From the NCBI GenBank assembly GCA_900542905.1, contig UQPF01000004.1:88078-152077 (forward strand): DNA of 64,000 nt, given 5' to 3'. The translations under genes and the position numbers were made by a program. This DNA comes from an uncultured Collinsella sp. (lineage in GTDB: Bacteria; Actinomycetota; Coriobacteriia; Coriobacteriales; Coriobacteriaceae). Positions 1-8,231 of the stretch are shown piece after piece (positions within the stretch are counted from its first letter, which is position 1; every line of letters starts with the position of its first letter). The notes beneath the pieces are model-generated. The model worked only from the letters and a program-made list of their open reading frames with translations, had not been told where the DNA came from and ran no database searches.

Positions 1-1
1 G

Positions 2-1357
2 CTTCACCTGGATCGCAATGAGCTCGACGCTATCGAGCACATCATCACCCAGATGGAGGGCGAGGCCGGCACCGACCGCCTATCTGCGCTGGCCGATATG
101 CGTTTTAGCTTTATCGGCGACGTGTGCGGGCGTTGCGTCGTCAAGCCGCACGAGAGCCGCGAGCACGTGCGCTCCGTCAAGATTGACCGCATCCTGACAG
201 GTCGTTACACAGCCATTCCGGCGTTTCTGGTGATCATGGGCCTCGTCTTTTGGCTGACGTTTGGCGTGATCGGCGCGGCGTTGCAGGGACTTATGGAGGA
301 CGGTATCGCTGCCATCATCGCCTCGGCCGATGCGGGCCTCAAGGCGTTCGGTACCAACGACGTGGTGCGCTCGCTGGCTGTCGACGGCGTGCTTACGGGC
401 GTGGGCAGTGTGCTGACCTTCCTGCCGATTATCGTCGTGCTCTTTTTGTTCCTCTCCATTCTGGAAGACTCCGGATACATGGCGCGCGTGGCCTTTGTCA
501 TGGATAAGGTGTTGCGTCGCTTTGGCCTGTCGGGCCGCAGTTTCGTGCCCATGCTCGTCGGTTTTGGCTGCACCGTGCCGGCTATCATGTCGACCCGTAC
601 GCTCCCATCCGAGCACGACCGCAAGATGACGGTCATGCTCACGCCGTTTATGAGCTGCTCAGCCAAGCTGCCGGTTTACGGCTTGCTGTGCGGGGCGTTT
701 TTCCCGCAGGCGACGGTTCCCGCCATGGTCTCGCTCTATCTGATCGGTATCGTGGTCGGCTGCGTCGCGGCTTTGGTGCTCAACCGCACGGCATTTAAGG
801 GCGACCCGGTGCCGTTTATCATGGAGCTCCCCAATTACCGCCTGCCGAGCGTCAAGACGACGGTGATGCTGGCATGGGATAAGGCCAAGGACTTCATCAC
901 CAAGGCCTTTACCATTATCTTTGCCGCTACGGTGGTCATCTGGTTCCTGCAGACGTTCGATATCCGCTTTAACGTGGTCGCCGACCAGTCGCAAAGCCTG
1001 CTTGCCGGTCTGGGTAGCATCATCGCGCCGGTGTTGGCCCCGCTCGGCTTTGGCGACTGGCGCGCCTCGACGGCGCTCGTCACGGGGCTCATTGCCAAGG
1101 AGAGCGTCATCTCGACGCTCACGGTGCTTTTGGGCGCAACGTCGCCCGCGGCGCTGTCGACCATGTTTTCGCCGTTTACCGCCTACGTGTTCTTGGTCTT
1201 TACGTTGCTGTACCCGCCTTGTGTGGCGGCAATCGGCGCCGTCAAGAGCGAGTTGGGCGCGCGCTATGCCGTGGCCGTATTCGCGTTTCAGGTCGCCGTT
1301 GCCTGGATCGTGGCGTTTGTCGTGCATTCGGCGGGCATATTGCTGGGGTTGGCTTAG
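2..1357 (+). CDS. feoB: Ferrous iron transporter FeoB, C-terminal part (5' truncated by window)
   Basis: Inner-membrane Fe(II) uptake protein; the visible part is the transmembrane permease. The frame is open to the left edge, so the start codon and N-terminal GTPase domain lie outside the window. Diagnostic gate segments are visible: ILEDSGYMARVAFVMD, then GFGCTVPAIMSTRTL, then MSCSAKLPVYGLLCGAFFP, followed by a second repeat with AKESVISTLTVLLG. These are the conserved Nucleoside_recog/Gate motifs of FeoB. About eight hydrophobic segments end at a C-terminal helix. FeoA is not visible. A strong hairpin follows about 40 nt downstream. Family assignment is secure. Confidence 0.95.
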   Translation, partial: LHLDRNELDAIEHIITQMEGEAGTDRLSALADMRFSFIGDVCGRCVVKPHESREHVRSVKIDRILTGRYTAIPAFLVIMGLVFWLTFGVIGAALQGLMEDGIAAIIASADAGLKAFGTNDVVRSLAVDGVLTGVGSVLTFLPIIVVLFLFLSILEDSGYMARVAFVMDKVLRRFGLSGRSFVPMLVGFGCTVPAIMSTRTLPSEHDRKMTVMLTPFMSCSAKLPVYGLLCGAFFPQATVPAMVSLYLIGIVVGCVAALVLNRTAFKGDPVPFIMELPNYRLPSVKTTVMLAWDKAKDFITKAFTIIFAATVVIWFLQTFDIRFNVVADQSQSLLAGLGSIIAPVLAPLGFGDWRASTALVTGLIAKESVISTLTVLLGATSPAALSTMFSPFTAYVFLVFTLLYPPCVAAIGAVKSELGARYAVAVFAFQVAVAWIVAFVVHSAGILLGLA

Positions 1358-1398
1358 TTATGAATTGACGGCGCAACCTCTGTGTATCGAATTGTTTT

Positions 1399-1432
1399 CG
1401 GCCCCGCATCTGTACTGACGGATGCGGGGCCG
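1399..1432. terminator. Hairpin between feoB and MFS gene
   Basis: A 12-bp perfect stem (CGGCCCCGCATC with its complement, arms 1399-1410 and 1421-1432) and a 10-nt loop. No U-run follows, so it may be a weak or Rho-assisted terminator for feoB. The right half overlaps the promoter proposed for the next gene. Confidence 0.5.
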
Positions 1433-1444
1433 TTGCTATATAAT
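1415..1444 (+). promoter_or_regulatory. Candidate sigma-A promoter of the MFS gene
   Basis: CTGACG at 1415-1420 (4 of 6 to TTGACA), an 18-nt spacer and a perfect TATAAT at 1439-1444, 33 nt before the ATG. The -35 lies in the loop of the preceding hairpin. Confidence 0.5.
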
Positions 1445-1477
1445 CGCCTCCGCTCAAAACGATTGGAGACGTTATAT

Positions 1478-2674
1478 ATGACTCAGACAAGGCAAGACGG
1501 CATCACGCTCAAGCAGTGGCTCCCGCTCATCGGGCTCACCTGCTGTGCGTTCGTGTTCAACACGTCGGAGTTTATGCCCATCGGCCTTTTGACTGATATC
1601 GCCGCGTCGTTCTCGCTCACCGAGGCCCAGGCGGGCATCATGATCTCGGTCTACGCCTGGGGCGTCATGCTGCTGTCGTTGCCGCTCATGGTGTTTGCCT
1701 CGCGCTTCGAGTTCAAGCGGATGCTGCTGGGCGTGCTCGCCGTGTTCTCGCTGGGCCAGTTTCTGTCCGCTGTGGCGCCGACTTATCCCATCCTGGTCTG
1801 CGCGCGCCTGGTGGTCGCTTGCGCACATGCCGTGTTCTGGTCAGTCGCCTCGATTATGGCCTCGCGCCTGGTCGACACTCGCCACGGCGCGCTCGCCATC
1901 AGCATGATCGCTACGGGCTCGTCCATCGCGCAGATCTTTGGCCTGCCTCTCGGTCGCGCCATTGGCTTGGCCGTGGGCTGGCGCATGACGTTTGCCGTGG
2001 TCGGGGGCCTCTCAGCCATCGCGGTCGTCTACCAGGCAGCGGTGTTCCCGGCCATGCCGGCGGGTGAGCGCTTTACCGTCAAACAGCTGCCCGAGCTGCT
2101 CAAGAACCCGCTCCTCATCGCGCTCTACGCAGTCACGGTCTTCATGGCGACCGGCTATTACGCAAGCTACAGCTATATCGAGCCCTTCCTGGCGCAGGTC
2201 GCGCACGTCGATGCGGGCGCCATTACCATGACGCTGACGGCGTTTGGCTGCTCTGGTTTGCTCGGAAGCTGGCTGTTTGGCCGCCTGTTCGATGGGCATC
2301 GCTTCCCGTTCTTGGCTATCACGCTCTCCGGCGTGCCGGTGGCCCTGCTGCTCATGGGGCCGGCCGCATCGTCGCTCGTGACAGTGCTTGCCGTCTGCGC
2401 ACTGTGGGGTTGCTGCGCCACGGCCTTTAACGTGGCGTTTCAGGCCGAGCTCATCAAGTGCACGTCGGCAGATTCGTCGGCCGTCGCCATGTCGATCTTC
2501 TCGGGCCTGTTTAACCTCGGTATTGGCACGGGCACCGCAATCGGCGGCGCCGTGGTTTCGGGTCCCGGTATCGCTTGGATCGGCTTCGCGGGCGGGGCGA
2601 TTGCCGTCGTGGGCGTCATTCTCGCCATCACGGTGATGTTCCCAGCCATCCGTCGCGCCAAGCCCGTCGCCTAA
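1478..2674 (+). CDS. MFS transporter, DHA1/sugar-efflux (SotB/AraJ-like) family
   Basis: 398-residue, 12-helix major facilitator exporter. The N-terminus (KQWLPLIGLTCCAFVFNTSEFMPIGLLTDIAASF) and the following TEAQAGIMISVYAWGVM resemble the SotB/AraJ/YdhP drug and sugar efflux subgroup. The ATG at 1478 is chosen because it follows GGAGAC at 1465-1470; the upstream in-frame ATG at 1382 lies within the feoB terminator region. It has its own promoter and no operon partner. Substrate cannot be told from sequence. Confidence 0.82.
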   Translation: MTQTRQDGITLKQWLPLIGLTCCAFVFNTSEFMPIGLLTDIAASFSLTEAQAGIMISVYAWGVMLLSLPLMVFASRFEFKRMLLGVLAVFSLGQFLSAVAPTYPILVCARLVVACAHAVFWSVASIMASRLVDTRHGALAISMIATGSSIAQIFGLPLGRAIGLAVGWRMTFAVVGGLSAIAVVYQAAVFPAMPAGERFTVKQLPELLKNPLLIALYAVTVFMATGYYASYSYIEPFLAQVAHVDAGAITMTLTAFGCSGLLGSWLFGRLFDGHRFPFLAITLSGVPVALLLMGPAASSLVTVLAVCALWGCCATAFNVAFQAELIKCTSADSSAVAMSIFSGLFNLGIGTGTAIGGAVVSGPGIAWIGFAGGAIAVVGVILAITVMFPAIRRAKPVA

Positions 2675-2689
2675 TCACGTCCCCTCATC

Positions 2690-2756
2690 AGTTGCGGTGA
2701 AATACGGACTGCTGGGCCCAATAAAACCGGCAAACAGTCCCTATTGCACCGCAACT
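2690..2756. repeat. 22-bp imperfect inverted repeat
   Basis: Arms 2690-2711 and 2735-2756 both begin or end with AGTTGCGGTG or its complement, and 19 of 22 positions pair; the loop is 23 nt. There is no U-run. It contains the AGTCCCTA tag that recurs in other repeats of this window. It may serve as a transcript end for the MFS gene or be a REP-like repeat. Confidence 0.6.
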
Positions 2757-2827
2757 TATTTTGGGGGAGGGGATACAAGCTGGGCATACAATGGATGTCG
2801 TTGTGTTGAGCTTACCGGGAGGTTGCT

Positions 2828-4204
2828 ATGTGGGCATACGAGACGACGTTCTATCAGGTCTATCCGCTGGGCTTTTGCGGAGCTCCGCGCGAAAACGCCG
2901 CCCCCGTTGCCGAGGACGAACTCTCCCAAGCTGCCGGCACTGCACCCAACCCCGATGCCCCCATCATGAAAATCGCCCAATGGGCCGACTACCTGCAAAA
3001 ACTCGGCGTTGGCGCTGTGCTCATCAACCCGCCGCTCGAGTCCGATAGTCACGGCTACGATACACGCAGCCTGCGCCATATCGACCGTCGCCTGGGTGGG
3101 GACGCCGACTTTGCCGCCGTGTGCGACACACTGCATGCTCACGGCATCCGCGTGGTGCTCGACGCCGTCTTCAACCACGTCGGCCGCGGCTTTTGGGCCT
3201 TCCGCGATGTGCAGGAGCGTAAGTGGGACTCGCCGTACAAGGACTGGTTCCACATTAGCTTTGATGGCGACTCCTGCTACGGCGACGGCTTTTGGTACGA
3301 GGGTTGGGAAGGCCATTTTGAGCTCGTGAAGCTCAACTTGCAAAACCCTGCCGTGGTCGATTACCTGCTAGAGTCCGTGCACCGCTGGGCCGAGGTCTTT
3401 GGCGTCGACGGCCTGCGCCTGGACGTTGCCTATATGCTCGACCGCGACTTCATGCGTCGTCTGCATAGCTTCGCCCGTGAGCTCAAGCCCGACTTCGTGC
3501 TGATCGGCGAGACGCTCCACGGCGACTACAACCAGATCGTCAACGACGAGATGCTCGACTCCTGCACCAACTACGAGTGTTACAAGGGCCTGTACTCCAG
3601 CTTTAACTCGGTCAACATGTTCGAGATTGCGCACTCGCTGCACCGTCAGTTTGGCGGCGACCCCTGGTGCATCTACCGCGGCAAGCACCTGCTGTCGTTT
3701 GTCGACAACCACGACGTGCCGCGACTGGCAAGCATCCTCACTGACAAGTCGTGCCTGCGTCCCGCCTATGGCATGCTCTTTGGCATGCCGGGCATCCCGT
3801 GCGTCTACTATGGCAGCGAGTGGGGAATTGCCGGCGAAAAGGGCGGCCCCGATGGCGACTGGGCGCTGCGCCCTGCGCTCGATGAGCCTGCGCCCAACGA
3901 ACTGACGGCGTTCATCACGCAGCTCGCACACCTTCGTTCGGCCGACGACGCGGCGGCCCGTGCTCTCAACTACGGTGCCTATCGCAATGTGGTGATCCAG
4001 AACAAGCAGCTGCTGTTCGAGCGCGCCTGCGACGACGCGACGGTGCTCGTGACGGTCAATGCCGTGAACGAGCCCTATACCTTTGGAGCCGGCGAACTCA
4101 ACGGCTCCTTCGTCGACCTGCTTGCCGACGATGCGCCCACGGTCGAGCTGACAGGCTCCCTTGAACTTGCGCCCTATGAGGTGCGTTATCTGCTGAGGGC
4201 CTAA
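2828..4204 (+). CDS. Glycoside hydrolase family 13 (alpha-amylase family) enzyme
   Basis: Cytoplasmic 458-residue alpha-glucan or alpha-glucoside hydrolase; no signal peptide. GH13 conserved regions appear in order: DAVFNHV (region I), GLRLDVA with the nucleophile Asp199 (II), IGETL with the acid/base Glu228 (III), and FVDNHD with Asp296 (IV). All three catalytic acids are present. The N-terminal YQVYPLGFCGAP start and the compact size suggest the neopullulanase/cyclomaltodextrinase or maltogenic-like group; exact specificity is not resolvable. GGGAGG at 2817-2822 supports the ATG. The next gene follows after 3 nt, probably co-transcribed. Confidence 0.9.
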   Translation: MWAYETTFYQVYPLGFCGAPRENAAPVAEDELSQAAGTAPNPDAPIMKIAQWADYLQKLGVGAVLINPPLESDSHGYDTRSLRHIDRRLGGDADFAAVCDTLHAHGIRVVLDAVFNHVGRGFWAFRDVQERKWDSPYKDWFHISFDGDSCYGDGFWYEGWEGHFELVKLNLQNPAVVDYLLESVHRWAEVFGVDGLRLDVAYMLDRDFMRRLHSFARELKPDFVLIGETLHGDYNQIVNDEMLDSCTNYECYKGLYSSFNSVNMFEIAHSLHRQFGGDPWCIYRGKHLLSFVDNHDVPRLASILTDKSCLRPAYGMLFGMPGIPCVYYGSEWGIAGEKGGPDGDWALRPALDEPAPNELTAFITQLAHLRSADDAAARALNYGAYRNVVIQNKQLLFERACDDATVLVTVNAVNEPYTFGAGELNGSFVDLLADDAPTVELTGSLELAPYEVRYLLRA

Positions 4205-4207
4205 TTC

Positions 4208-4777
4208 ATGACTGCGCCGGACGAGGGCTATCAGCATATTGAGCATGGGTTTGAGCCCGTGTTTGACGAGCGCTCGCGCGTTTTGGTGCTGGGGTCGTTT
4301 CCCTCGGTGCTCTCGCGTGCCAATGCCTTCTACTATGGCAATCCGCAGAACCGCTTTTGGCGCGTGATTGCCGCGTGCCTTGGTGCGCCCGTGCCGCCCA
4401 ACGAGGGAGACTCTTTGGCGAGCGGCGAGCCCGTGACGCTTGACGCCTCGATTGCCGCCAAGCGGGCTATGCTGCTGAACGGCGGCGTGGCCCTGTGGGA
4501 CGTGATCGAGAGCTGCGACATTAAGGGCTCGAGCGATGCGAGCATTCGTAACGTTGTGCCGGCACATATCGAGCGCATTACCGGCGCAGCTCCCATTGAG
4601 CAGGTGATATGCAACGGTGGTACAGCTGGCCGGCTCTACAAGCGCTATCTACAAGAGCGCACCGGGCTGCCGGCCATCGTTCTGCCGTCGACAAGTCCCG
4701 CCAATGCGGCGTGGCGTCTGGAACGCCTTGTCGAGCGCTGGAGTGAAGCCGTTGATTGGCAGGCTTTTTCGATTTAG
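4208..4777 (+). CDS. Hypoxanthine/deoxyinosine DNA glycosylase (UDG family 6)
   Basis: 189-residue base-excision repair glycosylase expected to remove hypoxanthine (deaminated adenine) from DNA. It shows the family-6 signature: VLVLGSFPSVLSR, then FYYGNPQNRFWRV near residue 42, and a late LPSTSPANAAW motif equivalent to the UDG motif 2. TGAGGG at 4194-4199 precedes the ATG. Its last four bases overlap the 3' end of the convergent gene on the other strand. Assignment rests on motif recall. Confidence 0.8.
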   Translation: MTAPDEGYQHIEHGFEPVFDERSRVLVLGSFPSVLSRANAFYYGNPQNRFWRVIAACLGAPVPPNEGDSLASGEPVTLDASIAAKRAMLLNGGVALWDVIESCDIKGSSDASIRNVVPAHIERITGAAPIEQVICNGGTAGRLYKRYLQERTGLPAIVLPSTSPANAAWRLERLVERWSEAVDWQAFSI

Positions 4778-5430
4778 CAGTTTGAGTGCTCGGCAAGATG
4801 CCTCATAACGGCGTGCCAGATCGGTGTGGGCAGCGCAGACGTGGCGCGCACCATGCCGTCGGTGTCGACGCCACCCGTTGCGGCGCCACCGAGCTTCTGC
4901 GCGTGTTCGACGGAACACCCCATGCGAACGGCGCCCACGAGCTTGTCCATGGCCTCCGAAAACGGTCGCCGCAAGAGTCCCATGCGCGGGGAGCGACGAA
5001 GCGCTGCGATGCCGCTGCCGGCGCAGATGGCAACGCCGCCACACCACAATTGGTCATGGCGCTCACATGCCTTGTGCAGGCGAACGGCGGTCCCACGCGC
5101 CTGCTCAGTGCTCTCTTGTGCGGCTCGAATCGCGGCATAGACGCGCGTTCCCGTACCGCCAAAGCGCTCAAGCGCCTGCTCGATGGCTGTCAACGTCTCA
5201 TCGTCAGCCACATCTTCAATGGCCAGCACGATGCCATCGGCAACGCTGCCGGCGTCATTTGCCTTCAAGTCGACCGGGCGGGGGAGTGCGGTGCCGGAAA
5301 GCTGTGCATAGGCGGCGATGGCATCCTGCAGGTCCCAGAGCAAAAACTCAAGATCGGCACTATTGGGAATGCTGATATACGCAATGGTTTGCAGCGTTTT
5401 TGGTACATCGCTGCGCGCGGTCGGCTCCAT
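4774..5430 (-). CDS. Uncharacterised protein, possibly flavodoxin-fold
   Basis: 218 residues, no signal peptide or membrane segment. I do not recognise the family with certainty. The C-terminal half (LWCGGVAICAGSGIAAL, then SPRMGLLRRPFSEAMDKL) resembles the second half of flavodoxin-like NAD(P)H oxidoreductases, where a glycine-rich loop precedes a helix. The N-terminal half lacks the usual phosphate-binding loop. The start is well supported by AAAGGAGG six nt before the ATG. It is transcribed convergently with the glycosylase and divergently from the aminotransferase. Confidence 0.5.
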   Translation of the reverse strand: MEPTARSDVPKTLQTIAYISIPNSADLEFLLWDLQDAIAAYAQLSGTALPRPVDLKANDAGSVADGIVLAIEDVADDETLTAIEQALERFGGTGTRVYAAIRAAQESTEQARGTAVRLHKACERHDQLWCGGVAICAGSGIAALRRSPRMGLLRRPFSEAMDKLVGAVRMGCSVEHAQKLGGAATGGVDTDGMVRATSALPTPIWHAVMRHLAEHSNC

Positions 5431-5523
5431 GCTGCCTCCTTTCCGGTTGGTTTCCGTTTAGGTTACACCGTCCGGCGGCGCCCCACCGCGCTATCCTAGT
5501 GCAACCCTTACGAAAGGAACGCC

Positions 5524-6660
5524 ATGCGACTGCCCATGAATACCTCGCTTGCCACGCTCAAGCCCTCCGGTATCCGCCGAATCAACGCGCTCGCCGCCCA
5601 GCACCCGGGGTGCATCGCGCTTGCGCTTGGCGAGCCCGATTTTCCCACGCCCGATGTGATTAGCGCCGAGGTGACCGCCGCACTGGACCGCGGTGACACG
5701 CACTATCCGCCCAACAACGGGCGCCCCGCCCTGCGTGAGGCGTTATCTGCCTACATGGGGGACGCGGGCCTTACGTTTTCCGCCGATGAGGTCATCCTGA
5801 CCGACGGTGCGACCGAGGCACTGTCGGCAACATTCATGGCTATGCTCAACCCCGGCGACGAGGTCATCATCCCCACGCCTGCCTTTGGCCTGTACGAGAG
5901 CATCGTCGTGGCCAACCACGCCAAGGCGGTCTTTTTGGATACGGAGCCTGCGCAATTCCAGATTGACGAGGACGCACTTCGTGCTTGCGTGACGCCGGCG
6001 ACCAAGGCCATCGTCATCTGCACGCCCAACAATCCTACGGGTTGCATCCTCAACGCGGCTTCGCTCGACGCCGTGGCGCGCGTGGCAGAGCAGGCGGGCA
6101 TCTACGTGATCTGCGACGACGTATACAACCGCCTGGTCTACGTGGACGGCTACGAGCGCTTTGCCCAGCGCCACCCGGAGCTTCGTGAGCAGACGGTAGT
6201 CATCGAGAGCTTCTCCAAGCCCTGGGCTATGACCGGCTGGCGCCTGGGCTGGCTCGCAGCGGCAACCCCCGTCATCGCCGAGATCGCAAAGGCCCACCAA
6301 TACTTAGTATCGAGTGCTGTCTCCTTCGAAATGGACGCCGCAGCCCGAGCCCTGACCGTCGACCCAACCCCCATGCTCAAAGTCTACCGAGCCCGCCGCA
6401 AACGCGTGCTCGCAGCCTTAAACGCTATGGGCCTCGACGCAGTAGAGCCCGCAGGAGCCTTCTACACTTTCCCGAGCATCAAAAAGTTCGACCTAACCAG
6501 CGAAGCCTTCTGCATCAAAGCCATCAAAGAAGCAAACGTAGCCCTAGTCCCGGGCGACTGCTTCGGCACCGAAGGCCACATCCGCCTCAGCTACTGCGTC
6601 TCCGACCAAGATCTGGACGAAGGCCTAAATCGCCTGTCCACCTTCATTTCAACCCTGTAG
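5524..6660 (+). CDS. Class I/II PLP-dependent aminotransferase
   Basis: 378 residues, fold-type I aminotransferase. Visible motifs: N-terminal LALGEPDFPTP, YPPNNGRPALREALS, substrate-side PNNPTG, CDDVYNRLVY, the PLP lysine in ESFSKPWAMTGWRLGW, and a C-terminal HIRLSY arginine. It belongs to the aspartate/aromatic aminotransferase (AspC/PatA-like) group; the amino donor is unknown. An alternative ATG lies 12 nt downstream (5536). Odd feature: from about 6290 to the stop, codon choice turns to A- and C-ending codons (GCA, CCA, GAA, CTA), unlike the first two thirds. No U-tailed terminator follows; palindromic element 1 begins 39 nt after the stop. Confidence 0.88.
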   Translation: MRLPMNTSLATLKPSGIRRINALAAQHPGCIALALGEPDFPTPDVISAEVTAALDRGDTHYPPNNGRPALREALSAYMGDAGLTFSADEVILTDGATEALSATFMAMLNPGDEVIIPTPAFGLYESIVVANHAKAVFLDTEPAQFQIDEDALRACVTPATKAIVICTPNNPTGCILNAASLDAVARVAEQAGIYVICDDVYNRLVYVDGYERFAQRHPELREQTVVIESFSKPWAMTGWRLGWLAAATPVIAEIAKAHQYLVSSAVSFEMDAAARALTVDPTPMLKVYRARRKRVLAALNAMGLDAVEPAGAFYTFPSIKKFDLTSEAFCIKAIKEANVALVPGDCFGTEGHIRLSYCVSDQDLDEGLNRLSTFISTL

Positions 6661-6698
6661 CCATCAGGGACGCAACACATCAGCCCGCCGACCCAAGC

Positions 6699-6951
6699 AT
6701 TATGAGTGGGGCGCGCCGGCCAACGGAAAACCGGGCTGCCCCATAGTTGACGCAGGCCGCGCCGCCGAAGGCCAGGCGCAAGGGTTTCGTAGATTCCGCA
6801 CGAGCCGAAGGCCACTTAATGTGGCCTTCGTGCGAGCCCAGGACTTGACCGAGCGAAAACCTTGCGCCTGGCCTTCGGCGGCGCGTGCCGGATGGTGGAA
6901 TTGTGTGCAGCCCGGTTTTCCGTTGACCGACGCCGGGGTCCCCGCCATAAT
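6699..6951. repeat. Palindromic element, copy 1 (upstream of rplJL)
   Basis: A long imperfect palindrome. Inner arms 6758-6783 and 6860-6885 are 26 bp and perfect. Outer arms 6718-6739 and 6907-6928 match at 21 of 22. The outermost ATTATG/CATAAT sit at 6699 and 6946. The centre carries the motif TTCCGCACG, a self-complementary CCACTTAATGTGG block, and CAGGACT. This order matches the cores of the copies at 19734 and 36996. The arms are unrelated to those of the other copies. Confidence 0.85.
6923..6951 (+). promoter_or_regulatory. Candidate rplJL promoter inside palindrome arm
   Basis: TTGACC at 6923-6928, a 17-nt spacer and CATAAT at 6946-6951. The -35 is part of the right palindromic arm. 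It is the best promoter in the rplJ upstream region and leaves a leader of about 210 nt. Confidence 0.6.
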
Positions 6952-7065
6952 ACTTTCGGTTCACGCACGAATCCGCTGCCAGAGACAGCCGGCGCAAACG
7001 GGTCTTACCCGCGAGCTTAATGGGACTTCCCGCCAGCCGAGGTGGTCGAGTAGATATGTCTTCTC

Positions 7066-7102
7066 GCCCCCGTCGCTCATGCAGCGCGGGGGCTTTCTTT
7101 TT
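7066..7102 (+). terminator. Attenuator-like terminator in the rplJ leader
   Basis: Stem GCCCCCG...CGGGGGC (7066-7072 with 7087-7093), extended by an inner CGCT/AGCG, followed by TTTCTTTTT. It lies about 65 nt before rplJ and downstream of the promoter, where L10(L12) leader regulation is found in other bacteria. A regulatory attenuator is the inference. Confidence 0.7.
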
Positions 7103-7167
7103 GGACATGCCCCCGTCACGTCCTTGTGGCGGACCGTGCCCGGAAAGAATTCGAGGAGGTGTAATTC

Positions 7168-7689
7168 ATGCCCCAGCAGTACAAAATCGACAAGGTTGCA
7201 GAGATCGAGTCCCGTATCGCCGAGAACGCCGGTCTGTTCGTCGTCAACTACAACGGTCTGACGGTTAAGCAGGCTCAGGAGCTGCGTCATCAGCTTCGCG
7301 AGTGCGGCGCCGAGATGAAGGTCTACAAGAACAACCTGGTCAAGATCGCTCTCAAGAACCAGGAGCAGCCCGAGCTCGACGAGATCCTCGCCGGCCCCGT
7401 TGCTTATGTGTTCTACGAGTCCGAGCCGGTCGAGGCCGCTAAGGCCCTTAAGGACTTCTCCGCTAAGTCTAAGGGCGTCCTTGAGATCAAGGGCGGTATC
7501 TCCGACGGCAAGGCCGTTTCCGCTGATGATGTTAAGGCTATCGCCGAGCTGCCCACCAAGGATCAGCTTCTCGGCCAGATCGCCGGTCTCATCTCCGGTT
7601 TCGCTCGCGACATCGCTGTCTGCGTCAACGGCGTTTCCTCTGGTCTCGCTCGTTCGATCCAGCAGGTCTCCGAGCAGAAGGCAGCCTAG
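7168..7689 (+). CDS. rplJ: 50S ribosomal protein L10
   Basis: 173 residues, normal length for L10. It binds 23S rRNA and carries the L7/L12 dimers through its C-terminal helix. The N-terminus (VAEIESRIAENAGLFVVNYNGLTVKQAQELR) and VYKNNLVKIAL are typical. GAGGAGG lies 9 nt before the ATG. It is first in an rplJ-rplL operon. The usual upstream partners rplK and rplA are not in this window. Confidence 0.97.
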   Translation: MPQQYKIDKVAEIESRIAENAGLFVVNYNGLTVKQAQELRHQLRECGAEMKVYKNNLVKIALKNQEQPELDEILAGPVAYVFYESEPVEAAKALKDFSAKSKGVLEIKGGISDGKAVSADDVKAIAELPTKDQLLGQIAGLISGFARDIAVCVNGVSSGLARSIQQVSEQKAA

Positions 7690-7791
7690 TTGCTGTTTTC
7701 ACCCGCGGCGGCAACGCCGCACCCCTGGCGCATTCGCGCCGTGTTTTAACTGATCTCCGTGCATCCGCACGGAAACCGAAAGGACTTAGAA

Positions 7792-8169
7792 ATGGCTAAG
7801 CTTACCACCGATGAGATCATCGATGCTCTTAAGGAAATGACCCTTCTCGAGGCTTCCGAGCTCGTCAAGGCTATCGAGGACACCTTCGGCGTTTCCGCCG
7901 CTGCTCCTGCCGCTGTTGTCGCCGCTCCTGCTGCTGGCGCTGCTGAGGCCGAGGAGAAGACCGAGTTTGACGTCGTGCTCGAGGGCTTCGGCGACAACAA
8001 GATCCAGGTCATCAAGGCCGTCCGCGAGCTCACCAACCTTGGCCTGAAGGAGGCCAAGGAGGTCGTCGAGGGCGCTCCCAAGGCTGTTCTCGAGGGTGCC
8101 AAGAAGGAGGACGCCGAGGCTGCCAAGGAGAAGCTCGAGGCTGCTGGCGCTGCTGTCACCCTCAAGTAA
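7792..8169 (+). CDS. rplL: 50S ribosomal protein L7/L12
   Basis: 125 residues. N-terminal dimerisation domain (LTTDEIIDALKEMTLLEASELVKAIEDTFGV), an Ala-rich hinge (about 44-57), and a C-terminal factor-binding domain (EFDVVLEGFGDNKIQVIKAVREL...GLKEAKEVVEGAPKAV). The ATG at 7792 gives the canonical MAKLT start; the in-frame ATG at 7759 would add 11 unrelated residues. The operon ends at the strong terminator 28 nt downstream. Confidence 0.97.
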   Translation: MAKLTTDEIIDALKEMTLLEASELVKAIEDTFGVSAAAPAAVVAAPAAGAAEAEEKTEFDVVLEGFGDNKIQVIKAVRELTNLGLKEAKEVVEGAPKAVLEGAKKEDAEAAKEKLEAAGAAVTLK

Positions 8170-8196
8170 TCAGGCTCTCTCGCCAGATTTCTTTGC

Positions 8197-8231
8197 AGAC
8201 GGGGTTCGCATTGCGAGCCCCGTCTTTTTTT
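8197..8231 (+). terminator. Rho-independent terminator of rplJL
   Basis: A 13-bp stem (GACGGGGTTCGCA paired with TGCGAGCCCCGTC) followed by a run of seven T. It separates rplJL from galU and rpoBC. Confidence 0.92.

Noticed and set aside
1382..1477. N-terminal extension of the MFS gene
   Set aside because: It would be encoded by the hairpin and promoter region, lacks a ribosome site and has no transporter-like sequence.
6821..7261. ORF across palindromic element 1
   Set aside because: It runs through the palindrome, rplJ leader and the rplJ start; protein has no family features.
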